A DNA stretch of 64,000 bases from Variovorax sp. TBS-050B (GCF_029893635.1 NZ_JARXYR010000002.1:1587001-1651000), one strand, 5' to 3'. Counted from the first letter of the stretch, positions 9,930 to 18,395 are shown. Translations and numbers: made by a program. Notes: generated by a model not told the origin, from the letters alone.

Positions 9930-11116
9930 GCCAGCACCACCGGGATCTCGGTGGCGGGCGGCGTGTTGCGGCTGCGGCCGCAGCGCACGATGCCGTCGAT
10001 CATCACCATGCCCACGCCCGGGATGTCGCCGAGCTGCACGCTTTCGAGCAGGCCCGGCGCCGGCGAATGCTGGGCCCGGTCCATGAAGACGAAGTCGGCG
10101 TCGCGCCCGACCTCGATCAGCCCGCAGTTGAGCTTGCGGATTTTCGCGGTGTTGCCGGTGGCGAAGCAGAACACCAGCTCGGCCGGGATGTTGGCGATGG
10201 ACGAGAGCATCGCGATCATGCGCAGGATGCCGAGCGGCTGCACGCCCGAGCCCGCGGGCCCGTCGGTGCCGAGGATCACGCGGTGCGGGCACTTGAGTTC
10301 GAGCGCGGCCCTGGCCGCCGCGATCGCGACCTTCTCGTTGCCGTTGTGCACGATCTCGATCGCGCGCGAGCTCTTCTCGCAGAGCTCGCACACATGCGCC
10401 TCGGGCAGCGAGGTGTGGCCGCCGTTGATGTGGCCGATCACGTCGGCGTCGGCCTCGAGCACCACGTCCTTGTCGATCAGGCCCGAGCCCGGGATCGAGG
10501 GGCCGCCGGTGTGGATGGTGCTCTGGATGCCGTACTTGCGCGCCCAGGCGACCATCTCCTTGGCTTCGTAGCCGGCCTTGACCGAGCCCAGGCCCACTTC
10601 GCCGAGCAGGCCCACGCCGGCTTCGGCGAGCTCCTTGAAGTCGCTCTCGACCATGCCCTTCTCGATCACCGGCGCACCGGCGAGCACCTTCACGCCGCCG
10701 GGGCGGAAGTTGTCGAAGGCGCGCTGCGCGGTGATGGCCAGCGCCTTCAGGCCCACGATGTCCTTGGGCCGGCCCGGCAGGTGCACCTCGCCGGCCGAGA
10801 TCATGGTGGTGACGCCGCCGTTCATCGTCGAGTCGATCCAGCCGATCTGGCCCTGGCGCGGCGTCCAGTCGCCGAACACCGGGTGCACGTGGCTGTCGAT
10901 CAGGCCCGGCGCGACGCAGGTCTTCTTCGCATCGATGACGGTCTTCGCGCCCTCGAGGTCGCAGTCCTTCTGCTTGCCGACCGCGACGATCAGGCCGTCG
11001 TTCACCACGATGGTGTCGGCGTCGAGGATGGGGCGGTCGATGTCGCCCGAGAGCAGCAGCCCTATGTTCTGGATGACGACCTTGCCCGACTTGGCGCCGG
11101 TTGCGATTTCTGCCAT
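9926..11116 (-). CDS. Enamidase (1,4,5,6-tetrahydro-6-oxonicotinate ring opening)
   Basis: A 396-residue amidohydrolase-superfamily protein. Metal-binding motifs are visible in order: DSHVHP (about 70-75), LGEVGLGSVK, IHTGGPS, GHINGG and the catalytic Asp in LGTDGPAGSG. Of the amidohydrolases it most resembles enamidase of the nicotinate pathway, which hydrolyses 1,4,5,6-tetrahydro-6-oxonicotinate to 2-formylglutarate and ammonia. The 6-hydroxynicotinate reductase gene at 13068 and nicotinate dehydrogenase genes at 24304 support this. ATG 11116 is used (MAEIATGAK), with GAGGA upstream. The frame stays open further upstream without homology. The start overlaps the end of the TetR gene by 55 bases. 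Confidence 0.8.
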   Translation of the reverse strand: MAEIATGAKSGKVVIQNIGLLLSGDIDRPILDADTIVVNDGLIVAVGKQKDCDLEGAKTVIDAKKTCVAPGLIDSHVHPVFGDWTPRQGQIGWIDSTMNGGVTTMISAGEVHLPGRPKDIVGLKALAITAQRAFDNFRPGGVKVLAGAPVIEKGMVESDFKELAEAGVGLLGEVGLGSVKAGYEAKEMVAWARKYGIQSTIHTGGPSIPGSGLIDKDVVLEADADVIGHINGGHTSLPEAHVCELCEKSSRAIEIVHNGNEKVAIAAARAALELKCPHRVILGTDGPAGSGVQPLGILRMIAMLSSIANIPAELVFCFATGNTAKIRKLNCGLIEVGRDADFVFMDRAQHSPAPGLLESVQLGDIPGVGMVMIDGIVRCGRSRNTPPATEIPVVLA

Positions 11117-11832
11117 TTGCTTGTGTCCTCGTCGTGGGGTGGGGTGTTGCCTGCGTCCTGCGCCTCGTCCGCGCGCACCGTGCGCAGCAGCGTCTCGATC
11201 ACGAAGTCTTCCCAGTGCGCGATCGCCTCGGGCGATTCCAGCGGCTCGCCGAGGAAGGCGGTCAGCGTGTGCCGGTTCGAGGTGTAGAAGTAGCCGGTGG
11301 AGGCGATCAGCAGGTAGATGTCGCGCGCCACCAGGTCCTTGCGGAACAGGCCCTGCGCCGCGCCGCTCGCGAGGATCTCGGCGATGATCGCCACCGCGCG
11401 CGACGAATACTCGCGCGCCCGCAGCGACTTGGCGATGTGCCGGCCCTTGTGCAGGTTCTCGGTGTTGAGCAGCGTGACGAACTCGGGGTTGCGGCGGTAG
11501 TAGCCGAGCACGAAGCGGATCACCTCGGTCAGCGCCTCCACGGGTCGCGAGGCATCGAGCGCGATCGCGGCCTCGGCATCGTCCATGCGCTGGTAGATGC
11601 CCTCGAGCACCGCGATGAACAGGCCTTCCTTGCTGCCGAAGTAGTAGTAGATCATCCGGTCGTACGACTTCGCGGCCTTGGAGATCTTCTCGACGCTGCC
11701 GCCGTCGTAGCCGTACTTCGCGAAGACCTTGGTCGCCGCCTTCAGGATGCTGTCGCGCGTGGCCTGGGCCGCGGCCTCGCGCACGCCGGTGCGGCGCTGG
11801 GGCTTGGCGGCGGGTGTCTTGCGTTCGCTCAT
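11062..11832 (-). CDS. TetR-family regulator of the nicotinate cluster
   Basis: A 256-residue regulator with the TetR helix-turn-helix at about residues 24-68 (ILKAATKVFAKYGYDG, then EKISKAAKSYDRMIYYYFGS) and a helical ligand-binding domain to about 225. The last ~20 residues (rich in S, R, P) are read from DNA that also encodes the enamidase start, a 55-base overlap in another frame. ATG 11832 (MSERKTPAAK) is chosen because the upstream part of the frame has no homology and lies next to a repeat. It probably controls the divergent catabolic operons. A perfect 7-N7-7 palindrome at 12920-12940 is the best candidate operator. The ligand, possibly a nicotinate intermediate, is inferred. Confidence 0.8.
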   Translation of the reverse strand: MSERKTPAAKPQRRTGVREAAAQATRDSILKAATKVFAKYGYDGGSVEKISKAAKSYDRMIYYYFGSKEGLFIAVLEGIYQRMDDAEAAIALDASRPVEALTEVIRFVLGYYRRNPEFVTLLNTENLHKGRHIAKSLRAREYSSRAVAIIAEILASGAAQGLFRKDLVARDIYLLIASTGYFYTSNRHTLTAFLGEPLESPEAIAHWEDFVIETLLRTVRADEAQDAGNTPPHDEDTSKWQKSQPAPSRARSSSRT

Positions 11833-11863
11833 GGAGGGCAGGCGAGCAGGATCGAAAGCGAAT

Positions 11864-11980
11864 GCCGAACGCAGAGGACGCAAAGGTTTCGCGAAAGTCG
11901 CAAAGGAACACCCATGAAGTTTTCGGTTTTCTTCGGCGACCTCTGCGAAACCTTCGCGCCTTCTGCGTTCGGCTGTCCGA
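11864..11980. repeat. Family A intergenic inverted repeat, copy 1
   Basis: About 117 bases between the ferredoxin reductase and TetR genes. The left arm begins GCCGAACGCAGAG and the right arm ends CTGCGTTCGGCTGTCC. Both arms also carry inner elements of the type TTTCGCGAAAG / CGCAAAGG. Related copies lie at 17029, 21248 and 28558. The symmetric structure would fold into a long imperfect hairpin in RNA or single-stranded DNA. Confidence 0.85.
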
Positions 11981-11981
11981 A

Positions 11982-12755
11982 TTACTTCTCTGCGAAGGCG
12001 CGCTCGACGACGAAGTCGCCGGGCGTGGAGGTGTTGCCTTCCTTGAAACCGCGTTCCTCGAGGATGTGCTTCAGGTCCACCAGCAGGCCGGGGCTGCCGC
12101 AGAGCATCACGCGGTCCTCGGTCGGGTTCAGCGGCGGCAGGCCAAGGTCGTCGGTGAGCTTGTTGGTCTTGATCAGGTCGGTGATGCGGCCCTGGTTGCG
12201 GAACTCCTCGCGCGTGACCGTGGGGTAGTAGAGCAGCTGCTTCGCGACCATCTCGCCGAGGAACTCGTGCTTGGGCAGGTGGTCGGTCACGAGGTCGTGG
12301 TAGGCCAGCTCGTCGACCTGGCGCACGCCGTGCACCAGGATGACCTGCTCGAACTTCTCGTAGGTGTCCGGGTCGCGGATGATGCTCATGAACGGTGCGA
12401 GGCCGGTGCCCGTGCCGAACAGGTAGAGGCGCTTGCCCGGCAGCGTGTAGTCGATCAGCAGCGTGCCCGTGGGCTTGCGGCCCACGATGATGGTGTCGCC
12501 CACCTGGATGTGCTGCAGCTTCGAGGTCAGCGGGCCTTCTTCCACCTTGATGCTGAGGAACTCGAGGTGCTCCTCGTAGTTGGGGCTCACGATGCTGTAG
12601 GCGCGCAGCAGCGGCTTGTTGTTGACCTTCAGCCCGATCATCGTGAAGTGGCCGTTCGAAAAGCGCAGCGCCGGATCGCGCGTGGTGGTGAAGGTGAACA
12701 GGCGGTCGGTCCAGTGGTGGACGCTGAGGACGCGTTCTTCGCTGAATGCACTCAT
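11982..12755 (-). CDS. fpr: Ferredoxin-NADP reductase
   Basis: A 257-residue protein of the bacterial Fpr type. The FAD-binding barrel holds RAYSIVSPN (about 51-59, the RxYS FAD motif), and the NADP-binding half has LFGTGTGLAPFMSIIRDP (about 112-129) and VMLCGSPGLL near residue 215. The C-terminus ends FVVERAFAEK, the aromatic-then-short-tail ending of this subclass. It passes electrons between NADPH and ferredoxin. Since 6-hydroxynicotinate reductase is ferredoxin-dependent in Eubacterium barkeri (established), this gene, divergent from it, may feed the pathway. A general housekeeping Fpr role is also possible. Start ATG 12755 (MSAFSEERV) is chosen over an upstream in-frame start lacking homology. 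Confidence 0.9.
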   Translation of the reverse strand: MSAFSEERVLSVHHWTDRLFTFTTTRDPALRFSNGHFTMIGLKVNNKPLLRAYSIVSPNYEEHLEFLSIKVEEGPLTSKLQHIQVGDTIIVGRKPTGTLLIDYTLPGKRLYLFGTGTGLAPFMSIIRDPDTYEKFEQVILVHGVRQVDELAYHDLVTDHLPKHEFLGEMVAKQLLYYPTVTREEFRNQGRITDLIKTNKLTDDLGLPPLNPTEDRVMLCGSPGLLVDLKHILEERGFKEGNTSTPGDFVVERAFAEK

Positions 12756-13067
12756 ACGGAACTCAAGAGTTGGTTGTGGACGGTGAGAGGTGGCTGAGCC
12801 GGAATGCACCCTGATGGGGCGGCAGGCACCGGCCGGCTGCGAACCCTCCATTGTCGTTGGTCGGAAAAACCCCGATGAACACCGCGAGAAAACACCATTG
12901 CAAGCATCGGGCCCGTTTGCTACATTGACCGCGAATGTAGTGAACGCAACATGAAAGTTTAGGGAATGCTACACAAACGAAAGCCGCCGCACAAGCGCAT
13001 CGACGGCACGGTTGTTGCAAACCCCGACGGCTGATCCAACCTGCAGCCCAACGCCCACGAGACCGCG
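12756..13067. other. Divergent control region between fpr and the hnr operon
   Basis: A 312-base non-coding stretch between two divergent operons. The right half is relatively AT-rich and includes the perfect palindrome at 12920-12940. Beyond that palindrome I see no second strong dyad, no RNA gene and no clear consensus promoter. TTGACC at 12925-12930 lies inside the palindrome and could be a -35 box for the rightward operon, in which case a bound repressor would block it. Confidence 0.5.
12920..12940. promoter_or_regulatory. Perfect palindrome, candidate TetR operator
   Basis: CTACATT (12920-12926), a 7-base spacer, then AATGTAG (12934-12940). It sits between the divergent fpr-tetR-ena and hnr operons, the usual place for a TetR-type operator. 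A TTGACC -35-like hexamer overlaps its left arm and spacer. Binding by the TetR protein encoded at 11062 is inferred from position and symmetry. Confidence 0.5.
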
Positions 13068-14684
13068 ATGACAGAACACACCAAGACAGACGGCATGCCC
13101 GGCATGGACATGCCGGTGGTCGCCGAAGCCGGTGCCGGCGCCTTCGGCAAGGCGCCGCCGCGCAACGAGCGCATGAGCGCCGCCAAGGTCGAGTGCAACG
13201 CCTGCCCGGTGCTGTGCCAGATCTCCGAAGGCCGCACCGGCGCCTGCGACCGCTACGCCAACCGCGAGGGCGTGCTGGTGCGCGTCGACCCGGTGGTGCT
13301 GCTGCGCCGCGAGCTCGCGAGCGAAGCGCCCGCGCTGGTGCCCTTCGACCGCCCCGCCGCCGAGAAAACCGAGGGCGCCGCCCCCGACTGGAACGGCGAC
13401 CTGCTGCATGCCGACGAGGTCTTCGTCACCGGCGTGGGCTCGTCCACCACCTACCCCGACTACAAGCCCGCGCCCTTCATCGTCGCCTCGAAGGCGCAGG
13501 GCGTGGACATGGTCACCGTCGTCACCGAAGGCATCTTCAGCTACTGCAGCTTCAAGGTGAAGATCGACACCGACCGCTACCTCGGCCCCGAACAGGCCAA
13601 CGTGCGCTACCGCGGCGAGGTGGTGGGCCACGTCACCACGGCCGAGTACGGCTCGCAGATGCTCTCGCTCGGCGGCGTGCACCACCTCACGGGCGGCAGC
13701 AAGAAGGAAGGCCGCATGACGGCCGAGCTGATGCAGCTGCTCGGCAACAAGAAGGCCGTGGAGTGCACCATCGACGGCGGCTCCACGCTCGTGATCCAGG
13801 CCGGCCGCGCGCCCATCGTCAACGGTGTCGAGGAGCAGCGCATGCGCGTGGGCTGCGGCTCCGCGGCGGTTGGCATCTTCGCGCGCCAGTTCGCGGGCCT
13901 GGCCGACGAGGTGGTGGTGGTCGACGACCACATCACCGGCGTGCTCACCGAGCACCAGGCCGGCCGCTGCCTCGACATGGCGCCCTCGGGCATCCAGATG
14001 CTCGGGCGCAAGTCGACGCCGGGGCGCTACTTCCAGGTGGCCAATCCGGGCAACGGCTGGGGCGGCACCGACATCGCCGATCCGCTCTCGATCATCGAGG
14101 GCTGGGAGGAGGGCGTGGCGCGTCCGGGCCTGCGCCTCCTGATGACCTCGACCACCGGCGAGCATGCGCAGTGGTACGTGCTCGACGCGGCGCTCAAGCC
14201 CGTCGAGCAGCCGATGCCGCCCGAGGTGCGCCGCATCGTCGATCGCATCGGCGAGAACTGCGAACCATCGCTGTGCACCGTGCTGTTCCTCGGTGGTGCG
14301 GGCGGGTCCCTGCGCGCCGGCGTGACAGAGAACCCGGTGCTGCTCACGCGGGCCATCAAGCGCGCGCTCGTCAACGTGACCTGCGGCGGTGCACCGGCCT
14401 ACGTGTGGCCCGGCGGCGGCATCACGGTGATGGCCGACGTCATGCGCATGCCCGACAACAGCTTCGGCACGGTGCCCACGCCGGCCATCGTGGCGCCGAT
14501 CGAGTTCAGCATGCGGCGCGCCGACTACGAGGCGCTCGGCGGCCACACCGCGAGCATCTTCACGCTCGAGCAGGCGCTCGCGCGCGGCGCGTGGCAGGAA
14601 GACGGCGCGCCGCTCGCGCGCCAGTGGCTCGCGATGGACGCGGCCAATCCGTGGCCGCTCGGGCACACGCCGATGCTGGGCTGA
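13068..14684 (+). CDS. hnr: 6-hydroxynicotinate reductase
   Basis: A 538-residue protein resembling 6-hydroxynicotinate reductase (EC 1.3.7.1), which reduces 6-hydroxynicotinate to 1,4,5,6-tetrahydro-6-oxonicotinate with reduced ferredoxin. The N-terminal region holds an iron-sulfur type cysteine group C43-x2-C46-x3-C50-x9-C60 (CNACPVLC then GACDRY). The long C-terminal part is glycine-rich with several GGG/GG turns and no recognised nucleotide motif. It starts a long rightward operon and is followed three bases later by a UPF0280 (ApbE-like) gene. The enzyme assignment rests on overall family recall and on the enamidase, dehydrogenase and nicotinamidase genes around it. Confidence 0.8.
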   Translation: MTEHTKTDGMPGMDMPVVAEAGAGAFGKAPPRNERMSAAKVECNACPVLCQISEGRTGACDRYANREGVLVRVDPVVLLRRELASEAPALVPFDRPAAEKTEGAAPDWNGDLLHADEVFVTGVGSSTTYPDYKPAPFIVASKAQGVDMVTVVTEGIFSYCSFKVKIDTDRYLGPEQANVRYRGEVVGHVTTAEYGSQMLSLGGVHHLTGGSKKEGRMTAELMQLLGNKKAVECTIDGGSTLVIQAGRAPIVNGVEEQRMRVGCGSAAVGIFARQFAGLADEVVVVDDHITGVLTEHQAGRCLDMAPSGIQMLGRKSTPGRYFQVANPGNGWGGTDIADPLSIIEGWEEGVARPGLRLLMTSTTGEHAQWYVLDAALKPVEQPMPPEVRRIVDRIGENCEPSLCTVLFLGGAGGSLRAGVTENPVLLTRAIKRALVNVTCGGAPAYVWPGGGITVMADVMRMPDNSFGTVPTPAIVAPIEFSMRRADYEALGGHTASIFTLEQALARGAWQEDGAPLARQWLAMDAANPWPLGHTPMLG

Positions 14685-14687
14685 GCC

Positions 14688-15603
14688 ATGACCGCCCAAC
14701 GCACAGCGCTCGACAAGAACCGCTGGCACCTGAATCACGGCCCGATCGACATCGTGGCCGAGGCGCACGGCGACCCCTACGCGGTGGCCGCGGCGCACGA
14801 CGCCGCCTGGGCGCGCTTCGTGCACGTGCTCGACGAGCTGGTGCGCGAGCTGCCGCTGCTGCGCCTGCCCGCGAGCGACAACAGCCCGCCGCGCGGCGTG
14901 GTCGCACGGCGCATGTGGAACGCCTGCGCGGCGTTCTCGCCGATGTTTCTGACGCCGATGGCGGCCGTGGCCGGCTCGGTCGCGCAGGAGCTGATCGCCT
15001 TCTACGACCGGCCCGGCATCGAGCGGGCCTGGATCAACAACGGCGGCGACATCGCGCTGCATCTGGCGCCGGGCCAGTCGGCGCGCGTCGGCGTGTATGC
15101 CGACCTCGCGCGCTTCGACTGGCGCCAGCACGTCGATGGCGGCGGCCTGCTCGGCACCGACGGCCAGTTCGAGATCCGCGCCGAGCAGCCGGTGCGCGGC
15201 GTGGCCACGAGCGGCTGGCGCGGGCGCAGCTTCTCGCTCGGCATCGCCGACAGCGTGACCGTGCTCGCCGCCACCGCGGCGCAGGCCGATGCGGCAGCGA
15301 CCGTGATCGCCAACGCGGTCGACGTCGACGATCCGCGGATCGCGCGCAAGCCCGCCAACGAATGCAAGGACGACAGCGACCTCGGCGATTTCCTCGTCAC
15401 CGTCGACGTGCCGCCGCTCGCGCCCGCGCAGGTGCGCAGCGCGCTCGACGCCGGTGCGGCATGTACACGTCGGCTGCAGGGAGGGCGGCCTGGTCTGGGC
15501 CGCCCTGCTCGTTTGCCAGGGGCAGCTCCGACTTGTGGAGCCCTTATGCTCGAAGTCGCTGCCGGCGGCGCCGGCCGATGCAGTTGGTTCAGTATTTGCT
15601 TAA
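14688..15603 (+). CDS. UPF0280 (ApbE-like) family protein, frameshifted near its 3' end
   Basis: The first ~265 codons encode a UPF0280 protein, a distant relative of the ApbE flavin transferase (AAFSPMFLTPMAAVAGSVAQ, WINNGGDIALHLAPGQ). After base ~15480 the expected C-terminus (EGGLVWAALLVCQGQLRLVE) is found in the +1 frame and stops at 15603. In the original frame the reading continues with unrelated residues straight through into the next gene, to 16265. So a frameshift in or near 15478-15483 has removed the stop, giving a potential fusion with the DUF1185 protein. It starts three bases after hnr. A role in maturing the flavin of 6-hydroxynicotinate reductase is an attractive inference. 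Sequencing error cannot be excluded. Confidence 0.75.
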
Positions 15604-15623
15604 CGAAAAGCAAGGTTCTTTCC

Positions 15624-16265
15624 ATGATCGATATACGCCGCGTCTTCACCCAGATCGAGCACATCCACCACGAGTTCGGCCCGCGCGCCGACACCCCGTT
15701 GGTGCGCGGTGCCATCGGCGCGGTGCTGACCAATCCCTTCGCCGGCCGCTACGAGCCCGACATCCTCCCGATGATGGCGCTGCTCGATCCGGTGGGCGTG
15801 GACATGGCGCACCGCCTGCACGCCGCGATGGACGTGCCGCTGGAGCAGATCGCCACCTACGGCAAGGGCGCCATCGTCGGCGCCGCGGGCGAGCTGGAGC
15901 ACGGTGCGCTGTGGCACGTGCCCGGCGGCTACGCGATGCGCGAGCTGCTCGGCTGGAAGGGCGACCGCGCGGCCTACACCGCGGGCAAGGGCGAGGAGAA
16001 GACCGGCCAGCCCGGCAACGCGCTCTCGATCGTGCCCTCGACCAAGAAGGTGGGCCCGCCCGGCGCCGCGCTCGACGTGCCGCTCACCAACATCAACGCC
16101 AGCTACGTGCGCGGCCAGTTCGACGCGATCGAGGTGCGCGTGCCCGGCGCGCCCGCGGCCGACGAGATCGTCTTCATCCTCGCGATGAGCACCGGCTACC
16201 GCGTGCATGCGCGCGTGGGCGGGTTGCTGGCGAAAGACATCAGCAAGTGGGACGGCCTGCGCTGA
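15624..16265 (+). CDS. DUF1185 (amino acid synthesis) family protein, first copy
   Basis: A 213-residue protein of the AA_synth/DUF1185 family (Pfam PF06684). It shares with its paralogue at 16431 the segments IGAVLTNPFAGRY, ATYGKGAIVGAAGELEHGA, ALSIVPSTKKVG, ALDVPLTNINASYVRGQFD and a C-terminal DGLR. The biochemical function of the family is not established to my knowledge. Because two copies lie between 6-hydroxynicotinate reductase and its transporter, a step in handling the ring-opened product (2-formylglutarate or its derivatives) is a reasonable guess. ATG 15624 with AAGG upstream is used, although the frame is open upstream because of the frameshift in the preceding gene. Confidence 0.8.
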   Translation: MIDIRRVFTQIEHIHHEFGPRADTPLVRGAIGAVLTNPFAGRYEPDILPMMALLDPVGVDMAHRLHAAMDVPLEQIATYGKGAIVGAAGELEHGALWHVPGGYAMRELLGWKGDRAAYTAGKGEEKTGQPGNALSIVPSTKKVGPPGAALDVPLTNINASYVRGQFDAIEVRVPGAPAADEIVFILAMSTGYRVHARVGGLLAKDISKWDGLR

Positions 16266-16326
16266 CCAGAAAAGGACCATGACCATGATCACGACCCCAA
16301 CCTCACCATTCAAGCTCAGCCGCTCC

Positions 16327-16428
16327 AAGCCAGGAACACCGCGGAACCGGCTTTGCCGGGCCGCTGGTGTTGCCCCCGGAGAGGGGGGTGGCGAAGCGAC
16401 ACGCAGTGCGCGCAGCCTGGGGGTGAGC
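16327..16428. repeat. Family B hairpin repeat, copy 1
   Basis: The core forms a near-perfect hairpin: AACACC-GCGG-AACCGGC, TTT loop, GCCGGG-CCGC-T-GGTGTT (16335-16371). It is followed by CCCCCGGAGAGGGGGG and a downstream AGCCTGGGGG. Copy 2 at 18430 has AATACC/GGTATT in the outer stem, a compensating change. It reaches almost to the start of the next gene. A small frame, ATG 16279 to 16434, reads through it. Confidence 0.8.
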
Positions 16429-16430
16429 CA

Positions 16431-17018
16431 ATGACCACCGCCAACATCCGCAAGCTCGTCATCCAGGTCGACGAGACCCGTAAGGAGATGGGCCAGGACA
16501 TCACGCCCCCCACGCGCCGCGCCGTCGCGATCGCCGTGATCGAGAACCCCTACGCGGGCCGCTACAGCGAGAACCTCGACCAGCTGATCGCGATCGGCGA
16601 GGAGCTCGGCGCGCTGCTCGGCCAGAAGGCCGTGAAGGCGCTCGGCATCGAGCCCGGCCAGGCGCAGAGCTACGGCAAGGCCGCGATCGTGGGCGAGGGC
16701 GGTGAACTGGAGCATGCCGCCGCGATCCTGCATCCCAAGCTCGGCGCGCCGCTGCGCGTGGCGGTCGAGAAGGGCGCGGCGCTGGTGCCCTCGGCCAAGA
16801 AGCGCGGCACGCTCGGCACCGCCATCGACGTGCCGCTCGGCCACAAGGACGCCGCCTTCGTGCGCAGCCACTTCGACGCCGTCGAGGCCCGCGTGTCCGA
16901 TGCGCCGCGCGCGAACGAGATCGTGGTGGCCGTGGCCGTCACCGACAGCGGCCGGCCGCTGCCCCGCATCGGCGGCCTGCAGGTTTCCGAAATCAAGGGC
17001 GAAGACGGCCTTCGCTGA
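16431..17018 (+). CDS. DUF1185 (amino acid synthesis) family protein, second copy
   Basis: A 195-residue paralogue of the protein encoded at 15624, with matching blocks IAVIENPYAGRYSEN, SYGKAAIVGEGGELEHAAA, GAALVPSAKKRG, TAIDVPLGHKDAAFVRSHFD and a C-terminal EDGLR. ATG 16431 (MTTANIRKL) is chosen: it follows GGGTGAG and the homology begins there, while the upstream frame is repeat DNA. Two different copies side by side suggest a heteromeric complex or two related reactions. The function is unknown. Confidence 0.8.
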   Translation: MTTANIRKLVIQVDETRKEMGQDITPPTRRAVAIAVIENPYAGRYSENLDQLIAIGEELGALLGQKAVKALGIEPGQAQSYGKAAIVGEGGELEHAAAILHPKLGAPLRVAVEKGAALVPSAKKRGTLGTAIDVPLGHKDAAFVRSHFDAVEARVSDAPRANEIVVAVAVTDSGRPLPRIGGLQVSEIKGEDGLR

Positions 17019-17028
17019 ATACCGAATG

Positions 17029-17152
17029 CGGACAGCCGAACGCAGAGGTCGCAAAGATCACGCAGAAGTCGCCAAAGTGAATACCCAGATCTTCTTCGGG
17101 ACTTCTCTGCGACTTCTGCGGAACCTCTGCGGCTTCTGCGTTCGGCTGTCCG
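17029..17152. repeat. Family A intergenic inverted repeat, copy 2 (best preserved)
   Basis: Terminal inverted repeats are perfect over 18 bases: CGGACAGCCGAACGCAGA (17029-17046) and TCTGCGTTCGGCTGTCCG (17135-17152). Inner elements CGCAGAAGTCGC and GCGACTTCTGCG extend the symmetry. The whole sits in the 174-base gap before the ABC binding-protein gene. Confidence 0.9.
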
Positions 17153-17192
17153 ATCCCGATTTGTTTGCGCTCGATTTTTCAAGGAGCTTCCG

Positions 17193-18395
17193 ATGATCCC
17201 GTTGCGTCATGTCCTCAACGCCACCGCCCTCGCTGCGATCTGCGTCCTCGTCCCTGCCCACGCCCAGGGCGTGATCAAGATCGGCGAGATCAACAGCTAC
17301 AAGGCGCAGCCCGCCTTCCTCGAGCCCTACAAGAAGGGCATGGAACTCGCGGTCGACGAGATCAACGCCAAGGGCGGCGTCAACGGCAAGAAGATCGAAC
17401 TCATCAGCCGCGACGACAACGCCAACCCCGGCGATGCGGTGCGCGTGGCCGAGGAGCTGATCTCGCGCGAGAAGGTCGACGTGCTCGCGGGCGCCTTCCT
17501 CTCGAACACCGGCCTCGCGCTGACCGACTTCGCGAAGCAGAAGAAGTTCTTCTATCTGGCTGCCGAGCCGCTGACCGACAAGATCGTCTGGAGCAACGGC
17601 AACAAGTACACCTACCGCCTGCGCCCGTCGACCTACATGCAGGTCGCGATGCTGGTGCCCGAGGCCGCCAAGCTCAAGAAGAAGCGCTGGGCCGTCGTGT
17701 ACCCCAACTACGAATACGGCCAGTCGTCGGTGGCCACCTTCAAGCAGCTGCTCAAGGCTGCGCAGCCCGACGTGGAGTTCGTCGCCGAGCAGGCGCCGCC
17801 GCTCGGCAAGGTCGATTCGGGCAGCGTGGTGCAGGCGCTGGCCGATGCCAAGCCCGACGCGATCTTCAACGTGCTGTTCGGCGCCGACCTCTCGAAGTTC
17901 GTGCGCGAAGGCAACACGCGCGGCCTGTTCAAGGACCGCGAGGTGGTGAGCGTGCTGACCGGCGAGCCCGAGTACCTCGACCCGCTCAAGGACGAGGCGC
18001 CCAACGGCTGGATCGTGACCGGCTATCCGTGGAACGGCGTCAAGACGGCGGAGCACAAGGCCTTCCTCGACGCCTACCAGGCCAAGTTCAAGGACTATCC
18101 GCGGCTCGGCTCAGTGGTCGGCTACAGCGCCATCCATTCGATCGCGGCGGGCATCAAGAAGGCCGGCGGCACCGACACCGAGAAGCTGGTCGCGGCCTTC
18201 AAGGGCCTGCAGGTCGACACGCCCTTCGGCAAGATCAGCTACCGCGCGCAGGACAACCAGTCCACCATGGGCGCCTACGTCGGCAAGACGAAGAACGACG
18301 GCGGCAAGGGCGTGATGGTCGACTACGTGTACCTCGACGGCGCGAAGTTCCAGCCGTCGGACGACGAAGTCAAGAAGATGCGCCCCGCAGACTGA
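17193..18395 (+). CDS. ABC transporter periplasmic binding protein (branched-chain amino acid type), first
   Basis: A 400-residue protein with a Sec signal peptide (MIPLRHVLNATALAAICVL, cleavage after PAHA about residue 24) and the type I periplasmic-binding fold of the LivJ/HAAT class (IKIGEINSYKAQPAFLEPYK, AVDEINAKGGVNGKKIELI). It starts at ATG 17193 after AAGGAG. It begins a transporter block with the fused permease and two ATPases. In this setting the substrate could be nicotinate or a dicarboxylate intermediate. This class is often misnamed branched-chain amino acid transporter, so the substrate is left open. Confidence 0.88.
   Translation: MIPLRHVLNATALAAICVLVPAHAQGVIKIGEINSYKAQPAFLEPYKKGMELAVDEINAKGGVNGKKIELISRDDNANPGDAVRVAEELISREKVDVLAGAFLSNTGLALTDFAKQKKFFYLAAEPLTDKIVWSNGNKYTYRLRPSTYMQVAMLVPEAAKLKKKRWAVVYPNYEYGQSSVATFKQLLKAAQPDVEFVAEQAPPLGKVDSGSVVQALADAKPDAIFNVLFGADLSKFVREGNTRGLFKDREVVSVLTGEPEYLDPLKDEAPNGWIVTGYPWNGVKTAEHKAFLDAYQAKFKDYPRLGSVVGYSAIHSIAAGIKKAGGTDTEKLVAAFKGLQVDTPFGKISYRAQDNQSTMGAYVGKTKNDGGKGVMVDYVYLDGAKFQPSDDEVKKMRPAD

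Noticed and set aside
16279..16434. Small frame starting ATGACCATGATCACG, resembling the start of lacZ-alpha
   Set aside because: It departs from lacZ after a few codons, reads through a family B repeat and has no homology. The resemblance looks like chance, not vector contamination.
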